Shown piece by piece: positions 1 through 5,694 of a DNA stretch of 5,968 nt. Numbering within the stretch: the stretch's first letter is position 1; every line of letters starts with the position of its first letter. The notes beneath the pieces are model-generated. The model saw only the letters and a list, made by a program, of their open reading frames with translations. It was not told the DNA's origin and ran no database searches. Source of the DNA: Chloroflexota bacterium (GTDB lineage Bacteria; Chloroflexota; Limnocylindria; Limnocylindrales; CSP1-4). Both the position numbers and the translations under genes were made by a program. The DNA is taken from the NCBI GenBank assembly GCA_013694835.1, contig JACDBP010000329.1, positions 1 to 5,968 of the forward strand, given 5' to 3'.

Positions 1-2176
1 CGTCGATGAAGGAGCGATCGATCTTGAGCGCATCAACAGGCAGCACCTTGATCGAGCTCAGCGACGAATAGCCGGTGCCGAAGTCATCGACCGTGATGCG
101 GATGCCGAGGTCGCGCAGCGCACGGAGGGTCGCGATCGCGTGGCCGTCCCGATCGAGCAGCGCGCTCTCGGTGATCTCCAGCTGGAGTCTCGAGGCATGC
201 AGAGTCGCACCTGCGAGCGCCTCACGCACCTCATCCAGGAAGCCGGAGTCGGCAAGCTGGCGCGCCGAGACATTGACCGTGACGGCCAGGTCCGGATCCA
301 CGCTTCCGGCCGCGTTCCAGGACTGGAGTTGGCGGCACGCCTCGCGCAGGACCATCCGGCCGATGGGACGGATGAGGCCCGTCTCCTCGGCCAGCGGCAC
401 GAAGGCATCCGGCGCGATCGGTCCCTGCGTCGGATGTACCCAGCGGATCAGCGCCTCGACGGCCCGGACCTCGCGTGTGCGGAGCTCGACGACCGGCTGG
501 TAGACGACCGTGAAGGCTTCCGCGGCGATCGCCTCCCGGAGTGCCGTCTCCAGGTCGAGGCGCGCCATCGCCTGGTCGTGCATGCCCTGCTCGAACTGGA
601 CGAACCTGCCTTTGCCGCGGGCCTTGGCGCGGTACATCGCCACATCGGCATCTCGCAGCAGCGCGTCAGCGGCGGCTCGCTCGGCGCCGGCGGCCCCGTT
701 CTCTCCCGGCCCGGTGACGGTGATGGCGATGCCCACGCTGGCCTCGACGTTCACCTCCCGACCGTCGATCAGCAACGGGTCGCGGAGCACGTCAGTCAGC
801 CGCTGTGCGGCAACCAGTGGCTGGCGGGCCGATGGGCCTTCCAAAAGGATGGCGAACTCGTCGCCGCCGAGGCGCGCCACGGTATCTCCGGCACGGAGCG
901 ATGCCCGCAGCCGGACGCCGAGCAACTTGAGGACCTCGTCGCCCGCTGCGTGACCCAGGCTGTCATTGATGTGCTTGAACTCGTCGAGGTCAAGGAACAG
1001 CACCGCCAGCGAGTCGCTGGTGCGGCGACGTCGGGCGAGCGCCCGCTCCACCCGGTCGCGGAACAGGGCCCGGTTCGGCAACCCGGTGAGCGGGTCCGTG
1101 CGGGCGGCGACCGACAGCTGCTCGTGGATCTGGGCGTTCTCCAGCGCGATCGCCGCATGGTTCGCGAACAGCTTCGTGAAATCCAGGTCCTCCTCGTCGA
1201 ACTGGCGAGCGACGCGGTAGACGTTGAGGCTGCCGATGACCCCCTCAGGGCTGCCCAGCGGCGCCACGATCAGCGACTCGATCTCGTCGGGCGTGCCGGG
1301 CACCTGCTGTGACCGGGGGTCCTGGTTCGCGTCTTGGATGAGCTCCGCCTCGCCCCGGGCGATCACGTCGCCGGTGATACCGGCCCGCAGCCCGAGGCGC
1401 GCGCCGACGATGTCCTCCTCGTACGGGTCGCGGGCGAAGACCGCAACGAGCTCGTCGGCCTGGCGATCGGCCACGTAGATCGTAAGGGCGTCGTACGGCA
1501 CCACCTCCGCCAGGGTGTCGGCGATGGCCGTGAAGATCGCGTGCTGGTCACCGGTCTTCAGGAGGCGCTCGGTGATCGCAACCAGCTGACGCTGGCTGGC
1601 CAGCTGGCGCTCGAGGCTGGCGCTGCGCCGCTCCAGCTCCTCGACGTTGCCGGCGTTCACGAGCGCGACCGCTGCCTGGGCGGCGATGATCTGCGCGAGC
1701 CGCAGCTCGTCCGTGTCGAACTGGTCCAGGCCCAGCCGCGAGAGCTCCAGCAGCCCGAGGATGCGGTCCTCGAAGACCAGCGGCACGACGACCATCGACT
1801 GGTCGTTCGCGGGGCTGCTGGACGCGGCGCCGCCGGGCGCGACGACCATGCGCGGGTCGCGGAGCACATCCGGGATGACCTCGGCCACCCCGGATCGGGC
1901 GATGATCCCGCTCAGGCCCTCGCCCAGCCGCAACCGCACGCCCTCCGCCGTCTCCGCGGCGTACTCGGGGACCTTGCTGACGATCGTCACCGGCTCGAGC
2001 GTGATGCCATCGTCCTGGAGGACATAGAACCGCAGTCCGTCCCAGTCGATGAGCTTGTCGATCTCGCGTGCGAGGAGTTCTGCGACGGAATTGACATCGC
2101 GCCCGCTGTTGAGCGCCCGAAAGAGCGCCTCGATCCCCTCCAGGTGGCCGGTCCAGCGGCTCGACCGAGCTTCCAT
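1..2176 (-). CDS. GAF-GAF-GGDEF-EAL cyclic-di-GMP synthase/phosphodiesterase, 3' end cut by window edge
   Basis: A multidomain cytoplasmic regulator predicted to make and/or degrade cyclic di-GMP under control of two GAF sensor domains. Read from the ATG at 2176, 725 codons are visible. GAF1 spans about residues 25-176, a short coiled-coil-like linker 177-208, GAF2 about 209-350, GGDEF about 355-525, and EAL from about 540 to the edge. The GGDEF domain has DPLTGLPNR near residue 359, an FLDLDEFK metal-site segment, an intact GGDEF at 437-441, and an RAGD inhibitory site (RxxD) exactly five residues before it. The EAL domain shows EALIRW (E574), NVSARQL, LEITES, DDFGTGYSS (D697, D698) and LKIDRSF, so its visible catalytic residues are kept. 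The last 60 or so residues lie outside the window. No transmembrane helix or signal peptide is seen. The start is moderately sure: the frame stays open upstream and no strong ribosome site precedes ATG 2176. The domain call is very secure; which activity dominates is unknown. Confidence 0.95.
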   Translation of the reverse strand, partial: MEARSSRWTGHLEGIEALFRALNSGRDVNSVAELLAREIDKLIDWDGLRFYVLQDDGITLEPVTIVSKVPEYAAETAEGVRLRLGEGLSGIIARSGVAEVIPDVLRDPRMVVAPGGAASSSPANDQSMVVVPLVFEDRILGLLELSRLGLDQFDTDELRLAQIIAAQAAVALVNAGNVEELERRSASLERQLASQRQLVAITERLLKTGDQHAIFTAIADTLAEVVPYDALTIYVADRQADELVAVFARDPYEEDIVGARLGLRAGITGDVIARGEAELIQDANQDPRSQQVPGTPDEIESLIVAPLGSPEGVIGSLNVYRVARQFDEEDLDFTKLFANHAAIALENAQIHEQLSVAARTDPLTGLPNRALFRDRVERALARRRRTSDSLAVLFLDLDEFKHINDSLGHAAGDEVLKLLGVRLRASLRAGDTVARLGGDEFAILLEGPSARQPLVAAQRLTDVLRDPLLIDGREVNVEASVGIAITVTGPGENGAAGAERAAADALLRDADVAMYRAKARGKGRFVQFEQGMHDQAMARLDLETALREAIAAEAFTVVYQPVVELRTREVRAVEALIRWVHPTQGPIAPDAFVPLAEETGLIRPIGRMVLREACRQLQSWNAAGSVDPDLAVTVNVSARQLADSGFLDEVREALAGATLHASRLQLEITESALLDRDGHAIATLRALRDLGIRITVDDFGTGYSSLSSIKVLPVDALKIDRSFID

Positions 2177-2208
2177 GCTCGCTTCGAGGCCGTGCAGCGC
2201 GCGCAGGG

Positions 2209-2343
2209 CTAGACCACCGCGGTGACTGCCGCGACAGCCGCGGCTGGCATCGGTTCGGGGCTCGGGGTTGCGGGAACGTCGGGTTCGGTCACGGGCGGCT
2301 CCATCGACGTGGATCGCGCGGTGTCGGGCTCGGACGACGTCAT
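2209..2343 (-). CDS. Doubtful 44-residue Pro/Ala-rich small open frame
   Basis: A minus-strand ATG at 2343 opens a 44-residue frame that ends at a TAG at 2211-2209, 32 bp before the ATG of the GAF-GGDEF-EAL gene. It begins MTSSEPDTARS, continues rich in Pro, Glu, Thr and Ala, and ends with a hydrophobic Ala/Val stretch. A GGTGG sequence lies about four bases before the ATG and could act as a weak ribosome site. It is in a different frame from the downstream gene. No family is recognised. In such GC-rich DNA a frame of this length arises easily by chance, so it may be only leader sequence of the downstream gene. Confidence 0.15.
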   Translation of the reverse strand: MTSSEPDTARSTSMEPPVTEPDVPATPSPEPMPAAAVAAVTAVV

Positions 2344-2402
2344 GGTGCCACCAGAGCGCATTCGAGGTCGGGCGGGCGCGCGCCTGGCGAGCCGTCAGCC
2401 CG

Positions 2403-2408
2403 TAGCAT
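2403..2408 (+). promoter_or_regulatory. -10-like box of a leaderless-type promoter for the MFS gene
   Basis: TAGCAT fits the TAnnnT -10 pattern and ends six bases before the ATG at 2415. Transcription would therefore start at or next to the start codon, giving a leaderless mRNA. The same six-base spacing is found at the vapB-type gene at 5452. No convincing -35 box is seen. A GGGG at 2410-2413 lies too close to the ATG to be a normal ribosome site. Confidence 0.45.
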
Positions 2409-2414
2409 CGGGGC

Positions 2415-3641
2415 ATGGCGGACAGCGACGGACTCCCCGTGCGATCGATCACGGGGGCTGTCGTGGCCACCACGGTCGGTGTCCTGCCGCTCTTCCTGCT
2501 GGGCGGTCTCGCGGTGTTCGTCGGGGAGGAGCTGCGGTTCGGCGACGCGGAGCTGGGGGCGGCCGTCGGCGCCTACTACCTGAGCTCGGCAGTCTCGAGC
2601 GTGCCGGCAGGACGCCTCGCGGAGCGCATCGGCGGCGATCGGGCGATGCTCCTGGGCGGGGCCGCCAGCACCCTGGCGCTGCTGATCGTCGCGATCCTCG
2701 CTCGCGACTGGGCCGGGCTACTGCTCGCGATGCTCCTCGGTGGTCTCGGCAATGCCCTGGCGCAACTCGGAGCCAACCTTGCGCTGGCGAGGACCGTCCC
2801 GAAGCACCGCCAGGGACTGGCCTTCGGCCTCAAGCAGGCGGCCATCCCGGTCGCGACGCTGCTCGGCGGACTCGCCGTGCCGCTCGTCGGGCTCACCGTG
2901 GGCTGGCGCTGGGCCTTCGCGGTCGCCCCGGTGTTGTTCCTGGTCCTCCTGTCGGTGGCACCGAGGAGCGGCGAGCACCCGGTGCGCCGGCCGGGATCGT
3001 TGCGGGCCGGCGACGTATCGCTGGCGCCGCTCGCGGTGCTGGCCCTGGCGGCGGCCCTCGGCTCCGCATCGGTCAACGCGCTCGGCGCCTTCTTCGTGAA
3101 GTCGGCCGTGTCGAGCGGCCTCGACGTTGGTTCCTCGGGGCTGGTGCTCGCCGTCGCGAGCGTGACGGGTATCGTCGGTCGGGTCTGGAGCGGCCATCGC
3201 GCCGACCAGCGCGAGGGCGGCCACTTGGCGCAGGTCGCGCTGCTGATGATCGTTGGCGGTATGGCGATGGGGCTGCTCGTGTTCTCCGAGGTCCATGTGC
3301 TGCTGGTGCTCGGCTCGGTGGTGGCGTTCGGTGCCGGCTGGGGCTGGAACGGGCTGTTCACCTACGCGATCGTGCGGCGCAACCCGAACGCCCCCGCAGC
3401 CGCCACCGGGATCACGCAGCTCGGCCTGTTCGCCGGCGGCATGGTCGGGCCGCTCGTGTTCGGTGCCACGGCGGAAGCGAGCTCGTTTGCGGCTGCATGG
3501 CTGGGCGCTGCGGTGGCCTTGATGGTCGGGGCGGTACTGATCCTCGTGGGGCGACGGATGCTGCTGCAGGATGTGGCCGTGCGCGAGGCCGCAGCATCGG
3601 GTGCCGCGTCGCCCGAGACGGTGGCCGCCCTGGACCGGTGA
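2415..3641 (+). CDS. Major facilitator superfamily transporter, 12 membrane segments
   Basis: A 408-residue inner-membrane secondary carrier of the major facilitator superfamily; the substrate cannot be read from sequence. Twelve hydrophobic segments are visible, roughly at residues 12-34, 47-63, 77-95, 99-121, 141-160, 164-182, 202-226, 239-257, 270-290, 293-316, 333-352 and 357-379. The loop 2-3 signature appears as GRLAERIGGDR (66-76). Its half-repeat counterpart between helices 8 and 9 is GRVWSGHRADQREGG (255-269), consistent with the duplicated 6+6 fold. A longer hydrophilic loop (about 183-201) separates the halves, and the C-terminal tail is short and Ala-rich. Length and ends are normal for the family. 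The ATG at 2415 is chosen because it precedes helix 1 and sits six bases after a -10-like box. The gene is divergent from the c-di-GMP gene and on the same strand as guaD, but 406 bp of non-coding DNA lie between them. A purine-related substrate is only a context guess. Confidence 0.93.
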   Translation: MADSDGLPVRSITGAVVATTVGVLPLFLLGGLAVFVGEELRFGDAELGAAVGAYYLSSAVSSVPAGRLAERIGGDRAMLLGGAASTLALLIVAILARDWAGLLLAMLLGGLGNALAQLGANLALARTVPKHRQGLAFGLKQAAIPVATLLGGLAVPLVGLTVGWRWAFAVAPVLFLVLLSVAPRSGEHPVRRPGSLRAGDVSLAPLAVLALAAALGSASVNALGAFFVKSAVSSGLDVGSSGLVLAVASVTGIVGRVWSGHRADQREGGHLAQVALLMIVGGMAMGLLVFSEVHVLLVLGSVVAFGAGWGWNGLFTYAIVRRNPNAPAAATGITQLGLFAGGMVGPLVFGATAEASSFAAAWLGAAVALMVGAVLILVGRRMLLQDVAVREAAASGAASPETVAALDR

Positions 3642-3673
3642 TCCGTGTCTGGTTGAGGCCCGGACCGCGTCGC

Positions 3674-3693
3674 GCCCAGAAGTCTTCTCGGGC
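3674..3693 (+). terminator. Terminator-like hairpin after the MFS gene
   Basis: GCCCAGAA pairs with TTCTCGGGC to form eight base pairs, with a single unpaired C at 3689 and a three-base loop (GTC). It lies 32 bp after the MFS stop codon, where a terminator would be expected. No T-tract follows, so it may instead be an mRNA 3'-end protecting hairpin or a chance structure. Confidence 0.35.
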
Positions 3694-3782
3694 AGTGCTG
3701 TGGAGCCGTTTCGTGCTCGGCATCCGGATCCGACATCACTCCTGCCAGTCGACTCAGGGCATAAAGCGACCGTCGCGAAGCC

Positions 3783-3895
3783 GGGATCGACCCGCCTTCG
3801 TTGCGGAGCTGGGATCGACCCGGGTTCGTCGCGGATCCCAGGTCGACCAGCCACCCGCCGTGACGCCGGGAGCGACCCGCGTTCGTCACGAAGTC
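3783..3895 (+). repeat. Degenerate 28-bp tandem repeat, four units
   Basis: Units start at 3783, 3811, 3839 and 3868. The clear ones open with GGGATCGACCCG or GGGAGCGACCCG, followed two bases later by TTCGT and a G/C/A-rich end; the third unit is heavily degraded but keeps TCGACC at the same phase. The CGACC core recurs at a pitch of 28, 28 and 29 bp. Single extra GCGACC and TCGACC cores lie 21 bp before and 22 bp after the array (3766 and 3894). The spacer-free arrangement and short imperfect units exclude CRISPR. Repeated protein-binding sites or a decayed minisatellite are possible. Confidence 0.6.
3809..3841. repeat. 8-bp inverted repeat within the tandem array
   Basis: CTGGGATC (3809-3816) and GATCCCAG (3834-3841) are exact reverse complements around a 17-base loop that itself contains CCCGGG. 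The structure spans the second tandem unit. It could form a hairpin in RNA or be a dyad binding site. No T-tract follows, so it is not called a terminator. Confidence 0.45.
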
Positions 3896-4047
3896 GACCG
3901 CGCCCGACCGCCACCCAGCCGCGCGCGGCCGCCGCCCCCGGAACCCACTATCTATGCCCTGAGTCGACTGGCGAAGGTGAGATCGACCTCGGATCCGAGC
4001 TTGGGGGCGCCGCGCCGGAGGCGCTACATGACCTCGCCGGTGCGAAG

Positions 4048-5424
4048 ATGCGGCCGATGCACGAGCGACCGACACCCGCACTGCCGGCCAAGCCGCCATT
4101 CGTGGTCCGAGGTCGGCTGCTGACGCCGCTCGACGACGGCGGGACGCGCTTCGAGGCCGACGGCGAAGTCGGGGTCGATTCCCGTGGCCGCATCGCGTGG
4201 GTCGGCATATGGTCGGAGCGCCCCGCGGCCTCCCAGGCGGAGGAGGACGCGGGAGGCCCTCCCGCCGACGAGGTCCCCATCGTCGACCTTCGGCCGTGGC
4301 TGCTGCTGCCGGGGATGGTCGACCTCCACGCCCACCTGCCGCAGCTGCCGAACGCTGGTCTCGGGGCAGGCCTCGACCTCCTGGCCTGGCTCGAGCGCTA
4401 CATCTTCCCGCTCGAAGAGGCCTTCGACGTGGCCTCCGCGCGCACCCTCGCGCCGGCCGCGTACCGCGCCTTCGCGCACGCGGGCACGACCACCGCCGTG
4501 CTCTACGGCGCGGTCTACGAGCCGAGCCTGGACGAGGCGTTCCGGGCCGCCGAGGAGCACGGCATCCGGGCCGTCATCGGCAAGGTGATGATGGATCGCG
4601 TCACCTACGACGACCGCCTCGCGCGCGACGAGATCCTGGAGCTGAGCCTCCGCCAGTCGGCGGACCTGTGCGCCCGATGGCATGGTCGCGACGACGGCCG
4701 CCTCCAGTACGCATTCACGCCGCGGTTCGCGGTTTCCTGCACGGCCGAGATGCTCCGTGAATCGGCACGGCTGGCCCGCGAGACCGGTGCCTACTGGATG
4801 ACCCACCTATCGGAGGACCGCCACGAGGGCGAGACGGTCCGGCGGCTCTTCCCGGAGGCCATCGACTACCTCGACGTCTACGACCGCGCCGACGGCCTCG
4901 GCGAGCGCTCGATCTTCGCCCACGCCATCCACCTCTCACCGCGGGAGATCGAGCGGCTGCGCGAGTCGGGCTCGCGCATCGCCCACTGCCCGGCCTCGAA
5001 CCTGTTCCTCGCCAGCGGGGTCATGCAGCTGGCGCGGTACCTCGACGCCGGGCTGTCGGTGGGGCTCGGCTCGGACGTCGCCGCGGGGCCGGACCTTTCG
5101 ATGTTCGCCCAGATGCGCGTCGGCGCCTACACCCAGAACGCGCTGCGCACGGTCCAGGGCGAGTCGCGGCCGATGCTCACGCCGCTCGAGTGGCTACGGA
5201 TGGGGTCGCTCGACGGCGCCCGGGTCCTCGGCATCGAAGACGTCGCGGGCTCCCTGGAGATCGGCAAGGACGCGGACCTCATCGCGGTCGACGCCTCGTT
5301 CACCGCGCCGCTGCCCGGCATCGACTCCGACGATCCCGCCGAGCTTGCCTCGCGGCTCATCTTCCGTGACCATCCGGACATGGTCCAGGCCGCCTGGGTG
5401 CGTGGCCGGCTGCTGCCCTCGTGA
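4048..5424 (+). CDS. guaD: Guanine deaminase (amidohydrolase superfamily)
   Basis: A 458-residue cytoplasmic zinc enzyme predicted to hydrolyse guanine to xanthine and ammonia in purine salvage or catabolism. The amidohydrolase metal site is complete: H94 and H96 in PGMVDLHAHLPQ, H253 in THLSE, H292 in AHAIHL and D343 in LGSDVAAG, with catalytic E256. Guanine-deaminase family marks are kept: the PQ after HxH (Q99), LLAWLERYIFPLE, HAGTTTA, IGKVMMDR, FTPRF (R226), the RLFPEAIDYLDVYD block and HCPASNLFLASG. Q99 and R226 match the positions known to contact guanine. The usual C-terminal composite-domain strand GSLEIGKDADLIAVD is present. Length is normal for the family. The start is ATG 4048 or ATG 4057 (455 residues); the frame stays open further upstream, but that sequence belongs to the repeat element. 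No strong ribosome site is seen. A related aminohydrolase acting on another purine or pterin is the main alternative. Confidence 0.93.
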   Translation: MRPMHERPTPALPAKPPFVVRGRLLTPLDDGGTRFEADGEVGVDSRGRIAWVGIWSERPAASQAEEDAGGPPADEVPIVDLRPWLLLPGMVDLHAHLPQLPNAGLGAGLDLLAWLERYIFPLEEAFDVASARTLAPAAYRAFAHAGTTTAVLYGAVYEPSLDEAFRAAEEHGIRAVIGKVMMDRVTYDDRLARDEILELSLRQSADLCARWHGRDDGRLQYAFTPRFAVSCTAEMLRESARLARETGAYWMTHLSEDRHEGETVRRLFPEAIDYLDVYDRADGLGERSIFAHAIHLSPREIERLRESGSRIAHCPASNLFLASGVMQLARYLDAGLSVGLGSDVAAGPDLSMFAQMRVGAYTQNALRTVQGESRPMLTPLEWLRMGSLDGARVLGIEDVAGSLEIGKDADLIAVDASFTAPLPGIDSDDPAELASRLIFRDHPDMVQAAWVRGRLLPS

Positions 5425-5432
5425 GCGAACCT

Positions 5433-5461
5433 CGCTTGGTACACTTGGCCCATGGCAAGCG
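5433..5461. promoter_or_regulatory. Operator-like inverted repeat over the toxin-antitoxin promoter
   Basis: CGCTTG (5433-5438) and CAAGCG (5456-5461) are exact reverse complements 17 bases apart. They enclose the -10 box and the vapB-type start codon. AbrB-fold antitoxins usually bind such dyads in their own promoter, so this is a candidate autoregulatory operator. The arms are short, so chance is possible. Confidence 0.4.
5437..5445 (+). promoter_or_regulatory. Extended -10 promoter of the toxin-antitoxin operon
   Basis: TGGTACACT fits an extended -10 element (TGn followed by TAnnnT). The box TACACT (5440-5445) ends six bases before ATG 5452, so transcription should start at the A of the start codon and give a leaderless mRNA. 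It lies in the 27-bp gap after guaD, which suggests the pair can be transcribed independently of guaD. No clear -35 box is seen. Confidence 0.5.
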
Positions 5462-5694
5462 TCAAGGTCAGCAGCAAGTACCAGATCTCGTTGCCAAGCG
5501 ATGCTCGAAAGCGCTTGGGCATCAAGGCCGGAGACCGCCTGTCAGTCCAAGTGGCCGATGATTCACTGATCCTCCGGATCCGGCCCGACAAGCCGTCTGA
5601 GCGGTTGCGGGGACTTGGCCGCGCCGCGTGGAAGGGAGTCGACCCCGTCACTTTCGTCCGGGGACTGCGGGATGAGGCCGAACGCGCTCGATGA
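5452..5694 (+). CDS. AbrB/SpoVT-fold antitoxin, VapB type
   Basis: An 80-residue DNA-binding antitoxin expected to neutralise the PIN-domain protein encoded next and to repress their shared promoter. Residues 4-43 form the swapped-hairpin AbrB/MazE domain, with the typical core SSKYQISLPSDARKRLGIKAGDRL followed by a beta-rich stretch ending SLILRI. Residues 47-80 form a short charged tail with RLRGLGRAAWKGVDPVTFVR, the layout expected of a toxin-binding segment. Here KYQ replaces the common KGQ, a variation seen in this family. Its stop TGA overlaps the next ATG as ATGA, indicating translational coupling. An extended -10 box lies six bases upstream and an inverted repeat spans the promoter. 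Length is normal. The call is secure as an AbrB-family antitoxin; the VapB label depends on its partner. Confidence 0.9.
   Translation: MASVKVSSKYQISLPSDARKRLGIKAGDRLSVQVADDSLILRIRPDKPSERLRGLGRAAWKGVDPVTFVRGLRDEAERAR

Larger units (their letters stand above)
2177..2414. other. Divergent intergenic region
   Basis: This 238-bp gap separates the divergently transcribed c-di-GMP gene and MFS gene, so it should hold both promoters. A TAGCAT -10-like box is seen just before the MFS ATG. On the minus strand no equivalent box stands before ATG 2176. The minus strand also carries a short Pro/Ala-rich open frame (2209-2343), listed separately. Nothing else recognisable is present. Confidence 0.6.
3744..3972. 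repeat. 229-bp element bounded by perfect 20-bp inverted repeats (MITE-like or dispersed repeat)
   Basis: The left end GCCAGTCGACTCAGGGCATA (3744-3763) is the exact reverse complement of 3953-3972. Imperfect symmetry continues outward: each end is followed by a short CA/CT-rich stretch and then a GGATCC-centred palindrome (3725-3732 on the left, 3988-3999 on the right), so the whole symmetric block may be about 3716-4001. The inside carries degenerate 28-bp units and no gene. There is no transposase frame and no obvious flanking target duplication, so a MITE, a REP-like intergenic repeat or a host-specific dispersed repeat are all possible. Transcribed, the ends could pair into a long stem. 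The repeats are seen directly; their nature is inferred. Confidence 0.7.
3642..4047. other. Non-coding gap with repeat element between MFS gene and guaD
   Basis: No convincing gene is found in these 406 bp on either strand. Open frames cross it in several phases, but their translations are repetitive, rich in Arg, Ser and Pro, and match no family. The gap holds, in order, a GC-rich hairpin (3674-3693), a CGGATCCG palindrome (3725-3732), a perfect 20-bp inverted repeat pair (3744-3763 and 3953-3972) enclosing four units at a 28-29 bp pitch, and a CTCGGATCCGAG palindrome (3988-3999). The guaD promoter must lie here or further upstream. No clear -10 box stands next to ATG 4048; an AT-richer CTATCTATG stretch near 3948-3956, overlapping the right inverted repeat, is the only hint. 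Confidence 0.75.

Noticed and set aside
140..2212. Two long plus-strand open frames (about 390 and 292 codons) across the left third of the window
   Set aside because: They lie antisense to the GAF-GGDEF-EAL gene, which has clear catalytic motifs throughout. Their translations are Arg/Asp/Leu-rich with no family motifs, as expected for antisense frames in GC-rich DNA.
3783..3895. CRISPR array
   Set aside because: The units abut directly with no unique spacers, are strongly degenerate, and no cas gene is present.
2718..3914. A 398-codon minus-strand frame antisense to the MFS gene
   Set aside because: It is rich in Arg, His and Gly with no motif and covers a gene with 12 clear membrane segments on the other strand.
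4016..4030. GGAGG followed by ATG 4028 as an alternative start
   Set aside because: The spacing is good for a ribosome site, but this ATG is out of frame with guaD and leads into a motif-free Arg/Cys-rich frame that ends at 4123.
3571..4047. N-terminal extension of guaD through the repeat element
   Set aside because: The frame is open, but this would add about 159 residues of repeat-derived sequence that also overlaps the end of the MFS gene. Guanine deaminases normally begin close to ATG 4048.
2222..4123. A 633-codon plus-strand frame through the MFS gene and the following gap
   Set aside because: It is out of frame with the MFS protein, is extremely Arg/Gly-rich and shows no domain. It is a compositional artefact.
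4024..4806. A 260-codon minus-strand frame antisense to guaD
   Set aside because: It overlaps the metal-site region of a well-supported guanine deaminase and shows no family motif.
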